Assembly: GCA_951828535.1 (NCBI GenBank)
Contig: OX639990.1
Location: forward strand, 3,025,300-3,089,299
DNA: 64,000 nucleotides
Reading direction: 5' to 3'
Source of the DNA: an uncultured Candidatus Entotheonella sp.
Lineage (GTDB): Bacteria; Tectomicrobia; Entotheonellia; Entotheonellales; Entotheonellaceae
In this document: piece after piece, positions 52,482 to 62,003 of the stretch
How the letters are laid out: the number at the start of each line of letters is the position of its first letter
How positions within the stretch are numbered: position 1 is the first letter of the stretch
The notes under the pieces: generated by a model
What the model saw: only the letters and a program-made list of their open reading frames with translations
What the model was told of the DNA's origin: nothing
Database searches by the model: none
Position numbers and translations under genes: made by a program

Positions 52482-54182
52482 ATGGCGACCCGCGATAGCC
52501 TCACCCAGACGCCATCGGCACGACAAGAGCCGTTCGTCGATTTCCGCACGCATCCCGATCACTATCGGCACTGGACGCTCACGGTTGACGGCCGGGTGGC
52601 GACGCTGACGCTGGACGTGCAAGAAGAGGCGCCGCTCGTTCCGGGGTACGAGCTCAAGCTCAATTCGTACGACCTCGGGGTGGATATCGAGCTTTACGAC
52701 GCCATACAGCGCCTGCGCTTCGAGTACCCGGAAGTTGCGGCCGTGGTCATTGTATCCGCCAAGCCGCAGGTGTTTTGTGCCGGGGCCAACATTCGCATGC
52801 TTGGCAACGCGTCGCACGCCCACAAAGTCAATTTCTGCAAGTTCACCAACGAAACGAGGAATAGCATCGAAGACGCCACGGAGCACTCCGGGCAGACTTA
52901 CCTCTGCGCCGTCAATGGCACGGCATCGGGGGGCGGCTATGAGCTTGCCCTGGCGTGTGACGACATCATTCTCATTGACGATGGCGCGAGTGCGGTGTCT
53001 CTTCCGGAGTTGCCGCTGCTGGCGGTGCTGCCTGGGACGGGCGGGTTGACACGGCTCGTTGACAAACGTCGTGTCCGGCATGATCGGGCCGATTTTTTCT
53101 GTACCACGTCCGAGGGCTTGCGGGGCCAGCGGGCATTGCAGTGGAACCTTGTGGATGCCCTGGCGCCGCGCTCGCGGTTTGACGAGGTGGTGCGCGCGCG
53201 GGCCCTCAAACGCGCTACACAATCGCATCGGCCGGCTGATGCGACGGGCATCGCGCTCACGCCTCTGGCGCGTAACCTCGAGGCCGACCGCATTTGCTAT
53301 GACACCTTGACGGTTGACATCGACCGGGAATTGGCCACGGCGACGTTGACGATCCAGGCGCCGGCCAAAGCTGCCCCGGCAACGCTGGAGACGATGCGCC
53401 AGGCCGGCGTGTATTGGTGGCCATTGGCCATGACGCGGACGCTCGATGACGCCATCTTGCATCTGCGCCTGAACGAAGGCGACATTGGCACGTGGGTGTT
53501 TCGCAGTGAGGGGGCGCACGCATCGGTGGAAGCGATGGAGAAGGTTCTGATCGAGCAACCTGACGACTGGCTGGGGCGTGAAGTTTTGCTGTACTGGAAG
53601 CGAACGCTGAAACGGTTGGAGGTGAGTTCGCGTAGCCTGATGGCCTTGGTCGAGCCCGGGAGTTGCTTTGCCGGACTATTGCTGGAATTGGTGCTTGCGG
53701 CGGACCGCGTTTACATGCTTGACGGGGTTTTTGAAGAGAGCGAATTACCCCCGGCTACGATACGACTCTCCCCGCTGAACTTCGGACCCTTTCCGATGGT
53801 GAATGGCTTGACGCGGCTGCAAAGCCGTTTTCTGTCCGCTCCCGAGCACGCCGCGTATTTGCAAACTCGGACAGGAGAAGCGATCGACGCGCAAGAAGCC
53901 GAAGCGCTTGGACTGGTGACGTTTATCCCGGACGATATCGATTGGGAAGACGAAGTGCGCCTGGCATTGGAGGAGCGGGCGAGTTTCTCGCCGGACGCGT
54001 TGACGGGGATGGAGGGCAACCTGCGCTTTGCCGGCCCGGAAACCATGGAGAGCAAGATTTTTGGCCGTTTGAGTGCATGGCAAAACTGGATTTTCCAACG
54101 CCCCAACGCGGTGGGCGAGGACGGTGCGCTGACGGTGTACGGCAGCGGCAAAAAGACGGCATTTGACAAAAGAAGGGTGTAG
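52482..54182 (+). CDS. boxC: BoxC, 2,3-epoxybenzoyl-CoA dihydrolase
   Basis: 566 residues, two crotonase-like halves as in BoxC. VFCAGANIRMLGNASHAHKV and NGTASGGGYELALACDDI form the CoA/oxyanion site. It opens the epoxide ring of 2,3-epoxybenzoyl-CoA to 3,4-dehydroadipyl-CoA semialdehyde plus formate. boxB starts two bases downstream. Length and motifs fit closely. Confidence 0.93.
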   Translation: MATRDSLTQTPSARQEPFVDFRTHPDHYRHWTLTVDGRVATLTLDVQEEAPLVPGYELKLNSYDLGVDIELYDAIQRLRFEYPEVAAVVIVSAKPQVFCAGANIRMLGNASHAHKVNFCKFTNETRNSIEDATEHSGQTYLCAVNGTASGGGYELALACDDIILIDDGASAVSLPELPLLAVLPGTGGLTRLVDKRRVRHDRADFFCTTSEGLRGQRALQWNLVDALAPRSRFDEVVRARALKRATQSHRPADATGIALTPLARNLEADRICYDTLTVDIDRELATATLTIQAPAKAAPATLETMRQAGVYWWPLAMTRTLDDAILHLRLNEGDIGTWVFRSEGAHASVEAMEKVLIEQPDDWLGREVLLYWKRTLKRLEVSSRSLMALVEPGSCFAGLLLELVLAADRVYMLDGVFEESELPPATIRLSPLNFGPFPMVNGLTRLQSRFLSAPEHAAYLQTRTGEAIDAQEAEALGLVTFIPDDIDWEDEVRLALEERASFSPDALTGMEGNLRFAGPETMESKIFGRLSAWQNWIFQRPNAVGEDGALTVYGSGKKTAFDKRRV

Positions 54183-54184
54183 GG

Positions 54185-55612
54185 ATGTCCATCGATTACA
54201 GCGAACGCATTCCCAATAACGTGTCGCTGGCGGACAACCGTCGCCTGCAGCGCGCGTTGGAGTCGTGGCAGCCGAATTATTTGCGCTGGTGGCATGAGCT
54301 GGGGCCGGAAGGCGCGTTGGCCCATGACGTATACCTACGCACGGCCATCAGTGTGGAAAGCGACGGCTGGGCGAATTTTGGCTACGTCAAAATGCCGGAT
54401 TATCGCTGGGGGATTTTTCTTGCCAGGCGGCAGGCGGGGCGCACCATTGCGTTCGGTGACTACCGAGGGGAGCCGGCGTGGCAGGAAGTGCCGGGGGAAT
54501 ATCGCAGTGCGCTGCGCCGTCTCATCGTCACCCAGGGCGATACGGAACCGGCCTCGGTGGAGCAACAGCGCCACTTGGGCGCAACGTGTCCGTCGCTCTA
54601 CGACCTGCGTAACTTATATCAAATCAATGTCGAAGAGGGGCGGCACCTGTGGGCGATGGTCTATCTGCTGCACGCCTACTTTGGCCGCGACGGCCGGGAA
54701 GAGGCAGAGGAGATGCTGCAGCGTCACTCGGGGGACCCCGATCGACCGCGCATCCTGGGGGCGTTTAATGAAAAAACGCCGCATTGGCTAGCGTACTTCA
54801 TGTTTACCTATTTCACCGACCGTGATGGCAAATACCAGCTCGCCTCCCTGGCCGAGTCCGGGTTCGATCCGCTGGCGCGCACCTGTCAGTTCATGCTGAC
54901 GGAGGAGGCGCATCACATGTTCGTCGGCGAGACGGGGATTCGGCGGGTCGTTGAACGCACGTGCGATGTCATGGCCGCGCTCAAAACCGATGATACCGAA
55001 CGGATCCGGGTTGCGGGCGTCATTGATTTACCCACCATTCAGCGTTTCTTGAATTTTCACTACAGCGTCTCGCTCGATCTCTTTGGCCAGGAGCGCTCGA
55101 CCAATGCCGCCAATTATTTCACCACCGGGCTCAAAGGGCGGTTTCAGGAAACGCGCATTGATGACGATCACCGGCTGACCGAGGACCTGTGGCCCGTGTA
55201 TGTGCCGCAGGATGGAACGATTGTTCGTGAAGATCAGCCCGCGCTGCTGGCGCTCAACGAGCGCTTGCGGGATGCGTTTATCGCTGATAGCCAGCGCGGC
55301 ATCGACCGGTGGAACCGAGCGATCGCCCAGCGCGGCGTCGACTATCAATTAACCTTGCCGCAACGCGGCTTCAACCGTCGCATTGGCGTGTTTGCCGATA
55401 TCGAAGTCTCCCCGGCCGGGGACATTGTGTCGGCCGATGCCTGGGCGCGTCAGACCCATGACTGGCTGCCGTCAGATGCGGATCACGGCTTTGTCGAGTC
55501 GCTCATGAAACCGGTGACGGCGCCGGGCGAAATGGCGAGTTGGATCGGCCCCCCGTCACGTGGCATTAACGGCCAGCCCATTGATTTTGATTACGTTCGC
55601 TTTGCATCCTAG
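54185..55612 (+). CDS. boxB: BoxB, benzoyl-CoA 2,3-epoxidase
   Basis: 475 residues. Di-iron ligands are visible: VEEGRHLWAM and TEEAHHMFVGE are the two ExxH motifs of BoxB. It epoxidises benzoyl-CoA with O2. In known systems electrons come from the reductase BoxA, which is not encoded in this window. The start uses a ribosome binding site inside the end of boxC. Confidence 0.94.
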   Translation: MSIDYSERIPNNVSLADNRRLQRALESWQPNYLRWWHELGPEGALAHDVYLRTAISVESDGWANFGYVKMPDYRWGIFLARRQAGRTIAFGDYRGEPAWQEVPGEYRSALRRLIVTQGDTEPASVEQQRHLGATCPSLYDLRNLYQINVEEGRHLWAMVYLLHAYFGRDGREEAEEMLQRHSGDPDRPRILGAFNEKTPHWLAYFMFTYFTDRDGKYQLASLAESGFDPLARTCQFMLTEEAHHMFVGETGIRRVVERTCDVMAALKTDDTERIRVAGVIDLPTIQRFLNFHYSVSLDLFGQERSTNAANYFTTGLKGRFQETRIDDDHRLTEDLWPVYVPQDGTIVREDQPALLALNERLRDAFIADSQRGIDRWNRAIAQRGVDYQLTLPQRGFNRRIGVFADIEVSPAGDIVSADAWARQTHDWLPSDADHGFVESLMKPVTAPGEMASWIGPPSRGINGQPIDFDYVRFAS

Positions 55613-55647
55613 CATCGTCAAAGGGCAATCGGCCATGGAGAGACGTC

Positions 55648-57228
55648 GTGCAGGACCATGTCGTCGTTGTTGATCACACCCCGACACCATCCACGATCGC
55701 GTTTGCGCCGATCTTTAACGTGGCGGTTCCCTTCATTGACCGTCACCTCTCAGAAGGAGGGTCGGAGAAGGCGGCCATTCGCACCGTTGCGGGCGACGTG
55801 ACATACGGCGAGCTCGCCGAGCAGGTCAACCGTTGTGGCAATGTCTTGCGCGAGATGGGGCTCGTGCCGGGTGATCGCCTGCTGATGATCGTCAAGGATT
55901 GCCCCGAGTTTTTTTACCTGTTTTGGGGGGCTATCAAGGCCGGGGTCGTACCGGTGCCCGTCAACACCCTGCTGCGGGCGCCCGACTATCAATACATGAT
56001 CGATGATTCGGCGTGTGCGGCAGTCGTCTACTCGCCGGAGTACGCGGCGGAAGCGGCGCCGGCCCTTGCCTCCGCCGCCCGGCGTCCGCAAGTCTTTGCG
56101 ACCTCAGGCGATGATGCCGCGCTTCAGGCGCGTTTGGCGCGGGCCTCGACGGCGCTTGATGCGGTCGCCGCCACGCCGGACGACGATTGCTTTTGGCTCT
56201 ATTCGTCCGGCTCTACGGGGCGACCGAAAGGCGCTGTGCACCGGCATCGCGACATTGTGGTCACGTGTGTGCACTACGCGGTGGATACGCTGGGCATGGG
56301 CGAGGGGGATATCTGTTTTTCCGCCGCAAAATTGTTTTTTGCCTACGGTCTGGGCAACGCTATGACCTTTCCGCTCTGGGTTGGGGCCACTGTGGTGTTG
56401 AGTGATCAGCGCCCCTCCCCGGAGATGACCTTCGATCTGATCGAGCGTTTTAAGCCCACCCTTTATTTTGGCGTCCCGACGCTCTACGCCGCCCAACTGC
56501 GAGCGCTGGAGCAGACGCCGCGCGACGTGTCGTCGCTGCGCCTCTGCGTCTCGGCCGGAGAGGCGCTGCCGCCTGATATTTTTCGCCGTTGGCAGGCCCT
56601 GACGAACCTCGTTATTTTGGATGGGATCGGTTCCACGGAGCTGTTGCACATCTTTATTTCCAATCGTCCTGAGGACTACAAACCGGGCTCCAGCGGCCGG
56701 ACGGTACCGGGCTATGAAGTGCAAATTGTCGATGAGAATGATGTCCCGGCCACACCGGGCGAGGTCGGCCGCTTGCTGGTCAAAGGCGAGTCAGCGGCGC
56801 GCTGTTACTGGAACAACCCGGCAAAAACGGCGGCCACGATGCGCGACGAGTGGGTCAACACCGGCGATACCTATTTGCAGGATCACGAGGGCTACTACGT
56901 CTACTGCGGGCGCAGCGACGACATGCTGAAGGTCGGCGGCATCTGGTGTTCCCCGGTGGAGATCGAAAGCCGCCTCGTCGAGCATCCCAAAGTCCTCGAA
57001 GCCACGGTCGTCGGCCGTGCCGATGACGACGACCTCATCAAGCCCGAGGCCTATATCGTGTTGCGTGACGCCGGCGATGCCAGTGATGCCATGGCAAATG
57101 AGTTGTCGACGCACTGCCAGGACGGCTTGGCACGCTACAAGTACCCCCGCTGGATTCATTTTGTCGACGATCTGCCCAAGACGGCGACGGGTAAAATCCA
57201 ACGTTTTCAATTGCGCAAGAGGGACTGA
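55648..57228 (+). CDS. bclA: Benzoate-CoA ligase
   Basis: 526 residues, start GTG after GGAGAGA. The AMP-binding P-loop is YSSGSTGRPKGAVHRH, DGIGSTELLHIFISN matches benzoate-CoA ligases, YCGRSDDMLKVGG is the hinge, and TGKIQRF carries the C-terminal catalytic Lys. It activates benzoate for BoxB. A 2- or 4-substituted benzoate could also be the substrate. Confidence 0.93.
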   Translation: MQDHVVVVDHTPTPSTIAFAPIFNVAVPFIDRHLSEGGSEKAAIRTVAGDVTYGELAEQVNRCGNVLREMGLVPGDRLLMIVKDCPEFFYLFWGAIKAGVVPVPVNTLLRAPDYQYMIDDSACAAVVYSPEYAAEAAPALASAARRPQVFATSGDDAALQARLARASTALDAVAATPDDDCFWLYSSGSTGRPKGAVHRHRDIVVTCVHYAVDTLGMGEGDICFSAAKLFFAYGLGNAMTFPLWVGATVVLSDQRPSPEMTFDLIERFKPTLYFGVPTLYAAQLRALEQTPRDVSSLRLCVSAGEALPPDIFRRWQALTNLVILDGIGSTELLHIFISNRPEDYKPGSSGRTVPGYEVQIVDENDVPATPGEVGRLLVKGESAARCYWNNPAKTAATMRDEWVNTGDTYLQDHEGYYVYCGRSDDMLKVGGIWCSPVEIESRLVEHPKVLEATVVGRADDDDLIKPEAYIVLRDAGDASDAMANELSTHCQDGLARYKYPRWIHFVDDLPKTATGKIQRFQLRKRD

Positions 57229-57380
57229 GAGGAGCTCTTTGATCCTTTCGGAATATCGCGCCTTGAATTCTCTCGCCCGATGACACCCCTTGAACATCCC
57301 GATCATCTGTGTCCGTAAACCTGCGGTTTATCGTCCATCCTCTGGAATCCGATATCTGACACAGCCCTCGTCGAATCTGT

Positions 57381-57410
57381 TTGACATACTGCACAAATGT
57401 TCATTATCAT
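57381..57410 (+). promoter_or_regulatory. Sigma70-like promoter for imuB-dnaE2
   Basis: TTGACA at 57381-57386 and TATCAT at 57405-57410, spaced 18 bases. It lies about 55 bases upstream of the imuB ATG. Confidence 0.5.
57391..57402. promoter_or_regulatory. Possible LexA-like site in the imuB promoter spacer
   Basis: GCACAAATGTTC sits between the -35 and -10. It is one base from the GAAC-N4-GTTC form of LexA box known from Bacillus. Position fits repression of an SOS cassette, but the LexA type of this organism is unknown. Confidence 0.25.
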
Positions 57411-57462
57411 TTTACCCCTCGGTTTTCTATGACAGACGCTGAACCATCAACGGGTGGGTATC

Positions 57463-58755
57463 ATGAGGGTTGCCTGTATCGTCATTCCGCATCTGCAGAC
57501 CAGGGCCGATAAGCGCACCATGCCGGACACCGACGCGTCCTACGACTGTGAGGTGTTCAGCCAAGTGGTGGACGGCTTCTCAGCGATCAGTGACCGCGTC
57601 GAAGCGGCGCTTGGCATCGCGTACGTGCGGCTGGACGGTTTGGAGAAGCTGTACGGCGGCGAGGCACAGTTGCTGAAGGCGCTGCTCGACACCATCCCGC
57701 AAGGACTGGGATTGCGCGTCGGCGTGGCAAACGGCAAATTCCCCGCCTTTGTGGCAGCGAGCAGCAGCACGGGCATGACCACCGTCCCCGCTGACGCGCC
57801 GGGCTTCCTGGCGCCGTACGCCGTTGATTGGCTACCGGTTCCCGAAGCGGTGCGCGACGGCCTTAACCGCTTTGGCCTGCACACCCTGGGCAGCGTGGCG
57901 GCCCTGCAAGAGGGGCAGCTCCTGGACCAGTTCGGCCTCGACGGCCGGCGGGCGTGGCGCCTGTGCCGCGGTATCGACGACAGCCCCGTGATACCGCTCA
58001 AGCGCGAGGAGCCCATCGTCGAATGCCTGTCGCTGCCCTTCCACACCACTTCCCTGCAAATCCTGCGCGCCGCCGTCGACACGCTGTTGCGCCGGGCCTA
58101 TGCGAACCCCCGCATGCGCGGCCGCTGCCCGGGTCGGGCCGACCTGGAATGCGCTGTCAGCGACGCCCCGCCGTGGACGCACACCATCCACTTCAAGGAA
58201 AACATCCTCGCTTTGGAGCGTGCCGCTTTCATCGTCAACCATCAGGTCGAGGGTAACCCGCCGTATGCTCCGGTCGAGGCGGTCAGGCTGGTGCTTTCCG
58301 ACTTCACCACGGCGATGGGCGTGCAGTTGAGCCTGCTGTCGACCCCGCACGCGGACCGCCAGCGCCGCCTGCTGGAGGCGGAACGGTGTCTGCGTTTCCG
58401 CATGCAGGGTCGTCACGCGCTGTACCGCGTGGTCACGGTGGCCCCCTGGCATCCGGCGCCGGAAAGGCGTGCCTTGCAAATCCCCCTCGACCCGGCGGGT
58501 AAGGACGCCATCAAGCCCCTGGCGCTGCCGATCCCGGTGGCGGTGCGCGAAGGCCCGAACCGGCAGCCGCTGGCAGTTCGCCTGGAGCGGCAATGGTGCC
58601 CGGTGGCTCGCATCGATGACCGCTGGTCGTTCGACCTGTGGTGGCTGCCAGAGCCGTTGACGCGAACCTATTACCGCATGAGTCCCGGTGACGGCAGGCA
58701 ACTGACGGTGTTCCGCAACCACAGGGATAACGGCTGGTACCGTCAGGGCGCATAA
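57463..58755 (+). CDS. imuB: ImuB, Y-family polymerase-like accessory protein
   Basis: 430 residues from ATG 57463. The N-terminal RVACIVIPHLQTRADKR and YVRLDGLEKLYGG correspond to Y-family palm motifs, but the catalytic carboxylates are missing, as in ImuB. The little-finger/adaptor region and the C-terminal WWLPEPLTRTYYRM are typical. ImuB bridges the beta clamp and DnaE2. No imuA precedes it. dnaE2 starts 11 bases downstream. Confidence 0.9.
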   Translation: MRVACIVIPHLQTRADKRTMPDTDASYDCEVFSQVVDGFSAISDRVEAALGIAYVRLDGLEKLYGGEAQLLKALLDTIPQGLGLRVGVANGKFPAFVAASSSTGMTTVPADAPGFLAPYAVDWLPVPEAVRDGLNRFGLHTLGSVAALQEGQLLDQFGLDGRRAWRLCRGIDDSPVIPLKREEPIVECLSLPFHTTSLQILRAAVDTLLRRAYANPRMRGRCPGRADLECAVSDAPPWTHTIHFKENILALERAAFIVNHQVEGNPPYAPVEAVRLVLSDFTTAMGVQLSLLSTPHADRQRRLLEAERCLRFRMQGRHALYRVVTVAPWHPAPERRALQIPLDPAGKDAIKPLALPIPVAVREGPNRQPLAVRLERQWCPVARIDDRWSFDLWWLPEPLTRTYYRMSPGDGRQLTVFRNHRDNGWYRQGA

Positions 58756-58766
58756 GGGCAGGACGC

Positions 58767-61700
58767 ATGGATGCCGCGTACGTCGAACTGCACGCCAAGA
58801 GCTTTTACTCGTTCGGTCTCGGCGCTTCGCACGTCCACGAATTGCTGACGCAGGCCAAGGCGCACGGCTACCGCGCCCTGGCCCTGACCGACACCAACCT
58901 GTGCGGCGCCCTCGAGTTCGCCCGCCTGGCCAATTCCCTGGACATTCAGCCCATCGCCGGCGGCGAGTTCACCCTGCACGACGGCTCGCGTCTGGCGCTG
59001 ATCGCCAAGACCAGACGGGGCTACACCAATATCTCACGCCTGTTCACCCTGGCCAGCGCCGTCGACCGCCGTGAGCCGCGGCTCGACCCCGAGCATCTGC
59101 CGGCGCATGCCGAGGGTGTCGTGCTGATGTGCGGTGGGCGCGGCGGGCGCCTCTCGCATCTGGTGCAGGAAGGCCGTCGTCAGGAAGCCGCACGCCTGTT
59201 GCGCGCTTACCTGGCATGGTACGGCAGCGGCTCGGTCTACGTGGAACTGCAACAAAACTTCCTGCGCGGCGATACCGCCCGCAACCGCGAGTTCAGCCGC
59301 CTGGCCCGCGAGCATGGCGTCCCCCTGATTGCCAGCAACGACGTGCATTACCACGCCCCACAGCGCTACCGGCTGCAAAATGCCCTGGTCGCCGCCAAAC
59401 ACAACCTGACCATCGACCAGGCCCTGCCGTTCATCAGCCCCAATCCGCACCTGTCCCTGAAATCGCCGCCGCAGATGGCCGAGTTGTTCAGCGATTGCCC
59501 TGAGGCCCTTGCCAACAGCGCGCATGTCGCCGCAAACTGCACCTTCAACCTGAGCACCGACCTCGGCTACGCCCTCCCCGAGCCCGACGTGCCCATGGGC
59601 TACACCCCGCAGAGCTACCTGAAGCAGCTTTGCCTCGAAGCCGCCATCCGGCGCTACGGTTCCATCACCCCGAAGCTGGAGGCACGCCTCGAAGAGGAAA
59701 TGCGCCTCATCCAGCGGCACCACCTGGCCGGCTTCCTGCTGCTGTATCGGGAGATCGTGCTCATCGCCCATCAGGTGATGCAGGAGCGCGGCCTCGCGCC
59801 CCCGGAAACGCCTCTGGAGGAACGACCGCCGGGCCGTGGACGCGGCTCGTCGGTGTCCCTGCTGGTCGGCTACCTGATCGGTATCAGCCACGTCGATCCG
59901 CTCAAGTGGAACCTGACGCTGGAGCGCTTCATCTCCGCGGACATGACGAGCCTGCCGGACATCGACCTCGACTTCCCCCGCAGCCTGCGTGAGGCGCTGA
60001 TCGAACGGGTGCACAGCCATTTCGGGCCGGACTTTGCCGTCCTCGCCGGCGCCATCCACACCTACACCGTGAAGGGCATTATCCAGGACCTCGGCAAGGC
60101 CCTTGGACTGCCGCGCAAGGAACTGTCGCATCTCTCCGAGCAGTTGCACTCCCGCGACGCCGCCGACCTATGGCGGGAGATGTTGGCGCTCGACACCTTT
60201 CGCGGTCGCATGCGCGCTCCCGGCTGGCGCGACCTACTGCGGTTGGCGCCGCAACTCATGGGTGCTCCCAAGCTGCTCAGCCAGCACGTCGGCGGCATGG
60301 TGCTGAGCAGTTCGCCGATCCCGGATATGGTGCCCGTGCGCGCCGGTGCCACGCAGGGGCGTTTCATCATGGATTGGGACAAGGACAGCGTGGCGGACGC
60401 CCATTTTGCCAAGATCGACCTGCTCTCCCTGCCGGTGCTGGACCAGTTGGAGGAAGCCCTGGACCTGATCGAGGCGAAGGAAGGAAGGCGCCCGGACCTC
60501 AGCCGCATCGACCCGGACGATCCCAAGGTGTACGACCTGATCAACGCGGGCCGCTCCAAGGGCGTCTTCCTGCTGCAATCGCCGGCGCAACTCAAGATGG
60601 GCCAGCGTCTGCGGTCGCGCAACCTGCTGGACCTGGCCTACCAGGTTGCCCTCATCCGCCCCGGCGTGGGCACGCAGGGCAGCGCGGTGTCCAACTTCGT
60701 CGAGCGCTACCGCCACGGCGCCGTGTGGGAGTACGATCACCCCCTTGAAAAGCGCGCCCTGGAGCGCGGCTACGGCATCATCGTGTGGCAGGAGCAGGTG
60801 GTGCAGCTCATCATGGACGTGGCGGGCATGAGCGCCGCCGAGGCCGACGAAATCCGCCGCGCTTTCGCCAAGCCGAACAACCGGCACCTCATCGCCGCGC
60901 ACCGCCAACGCTTTCTGGAACAGGCGCGGCAGCGCGGCGTGCCCAAGCAGGTCGGCGAGAAGATATTCGGCAAGATCAACGGGCACTACATGTTCCCCGA
61001 GTCGCACAGCTTCGCCTTTGGCATCACGGCCTACCAGGCGGCCTGGATGAAGTGCTACTACCCGCTGGCGTTTTTCGTCGCCCTCATCAACAACCAGCCG
61101 ATGGGCTTTTACCCCCTGGAGACACTCAAGCAGGATGCGCGTCGCTTCGGCGTCGCCTTCCATAACCCCTGCGTGAACCTCAGCCAGGTGGATTGCGTGC
61201 CCGAGGCGGGCGCCCTGCGGCTGGGCCTGCGGTTCATCAAGGACGTTGGTACGAGTTCTGCCCGGCTGATCGTGGAAGAGCGGCAGCAGGGCGGCAGCTA
61301 CGGCAGCGCCGGTGATCTGGTGCGGCGCACCGGCCTCAAGCCGCAGGCGGTGCTGTCGCTGGTGCGGGCCGGGGCGTTCGACGGCCTCAATTCCAACCGC
61401 CGCGCCGCGTTGTGGGAGGCCGGGCTGGCGGTGCGTCCGTCGCACGCGGGCCAGGTGGGGCTGGCGCTGAAGACGGAGGAGCGCGTTGACGGGCTGGCGG
61501 ACTTCACGGATTACGAAAAGATGGCCGGCGAGTACCGCGTCATGGGCATCTATCCGCGCGGCCATTTGATGGAATTCATCCGGCCGCGGCTGAGCAAAAA
61601 GGTGCTGCCGACCGTAGCGGTGGAAGCGTGCGAGGAGGGGGAGGAGGTGCAGGTGGCCGGCTGGCCGGTGGCCCGGCAGCACCCCAAGGGCAAAAACGGC

Positions 61701-61913
61701 GTGGTGTTCGTGACCATCGAGGACGAGCACGGCGACCAGCAGGTTACCCTGTGGGCCGACGTGGCCGAGCGCTGCCGGCGCCAGTTGCGCAGCCAGGTGG
61801 TGCTGGTCAAGGGGGTGGTGTCGCGCTATGACGGTACCCCCAACGTCATCGTTTCCGACCTGCAGGCCGTCGACACCCGCGTGCGCATGCCCGAGGCGCA
61901 CGACTGGCATTGA
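58767..61913 (+). CDS. dnaE2: Error-prone DNA polymerase DnaE2 (ImuC)
   Basis: 1048 residues, DnaE2 length. The N-terminal PHP domain is degenerate (ELHAKSFYSFGLGAS, LTDTNLCGA), as usual in DnaE2. LPDIDLDFP gives catalytic Asp398, Asp400 and Asp402. ESHSFAFGITAYQAAWMKCY is the DnaE2 fingers motif, and a C-terminal OB domain starts near residue 965 (VQVAGWPVARQHPKGKNG). It performs translesion synthesis with ImuB. Confidence 0.95.
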   Translation: MDAAYVELHAKSFYSFGLGASHVHELLTQAKAHGYRALALTDTNLCGALEFARLANSLDIQPIAGGEFTLHDGSRLALIAKTRRGYTNISRLFTLASAVDRREPRLDPEHLPAHAEGVVLMCGGRGGRLSHLVQEGRRQEAARLLRAYLAWYGSGSVYVELQQNFLRGDTARNREFSRLAREHGVPLIASNDVHYHAPQRYRLQNALVAAKHNLTIDQALPFISPNPHLSLKSPPQMAELFSDCPEALANSAHVAANCTFNLSTDLGYALPEPDVPMGYTPQSYLKQLCLEAAIRRYGSITPKLEARLEEEMRLIQRHHLAGFLLLYREIVLIAHQVMQERGLAPPETPLEERPPGRGRGSSVSLLVGYLIGISHVDPLKWNLTLERFISADMTSLPDIDLDFPRSLREALIERVHSHFGPDFAVLAGAIHTYTVKGIIQDLGKALGLPRKELSHLSEQLHSRDAADLWREMLALDTFRGRMRAPGWRDLLRLAPQLMGAPKLLSQHVGGMVLSSSPIPDMVPVRAGATQGRFIMDWDKDSVADAHFAKIDLLSLPVLDQLEEALDLIEAKEGRRPDLSRIDPDDPKVYDLINAGRSKGVFLLQSPAQLKMGQRLRSRNLLDLAYQVALIRPGVGTQGSAVSNFVERYRHGAVWEYDHPLEKRALERGYGIIVWQEQVVQLIMDVAGMSAAEADEIRRAFAKPNNRHLIAAHRQRFLEQARQRGVPKQVGEKIFGKINGHYMFPESHSFAFGITAYQAAWMKCYYPLAFFVALINNQPMGFYPLETLKQDARRFGVAFHNPCVNLSQVDCVPEAGALRLGLRFIKDVGTSSARLIVEERQQGGSYGSAGDLVRRTGLKPQAVLSLVRAGAFDGLNSNRRAALWEAGLAVRPSHAGQVGLALKTEERVDGLADFTDYEKMAGEYRVMGIYPRGHLMEFIRPRLSKKVLPTVAVEACEEGEEVQVAGWPVARQHPKGKNGVVFVTIEDEHGDQQVTLWADVAERCRRQLRSQVVLVKGVVSRYDGTPNVIVSDLQAVDTRVRMPEAHDWH

Positions 61914-62003
61914 ACCAGCACCGTGTCCTGGACCCGTGCCTTGGGAATGCGCTATGGTGGCACCCCAATTGCCCGCAGACACCCTGAAGCGTGAGGATTC
62001 GCC

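Noticed and set aside
58767-61913. Loss of PHP metal ligands in DnaE2 as a novelty
   Set aside because: The degenerate PHP domain is a normal feature of DnaE2 compared with DnaE1.
60234-61982. 582-codon minus-strand open frame
   Set aside because: Antisense to dnaE2; Arg/His/Gln-rich shadow translation.
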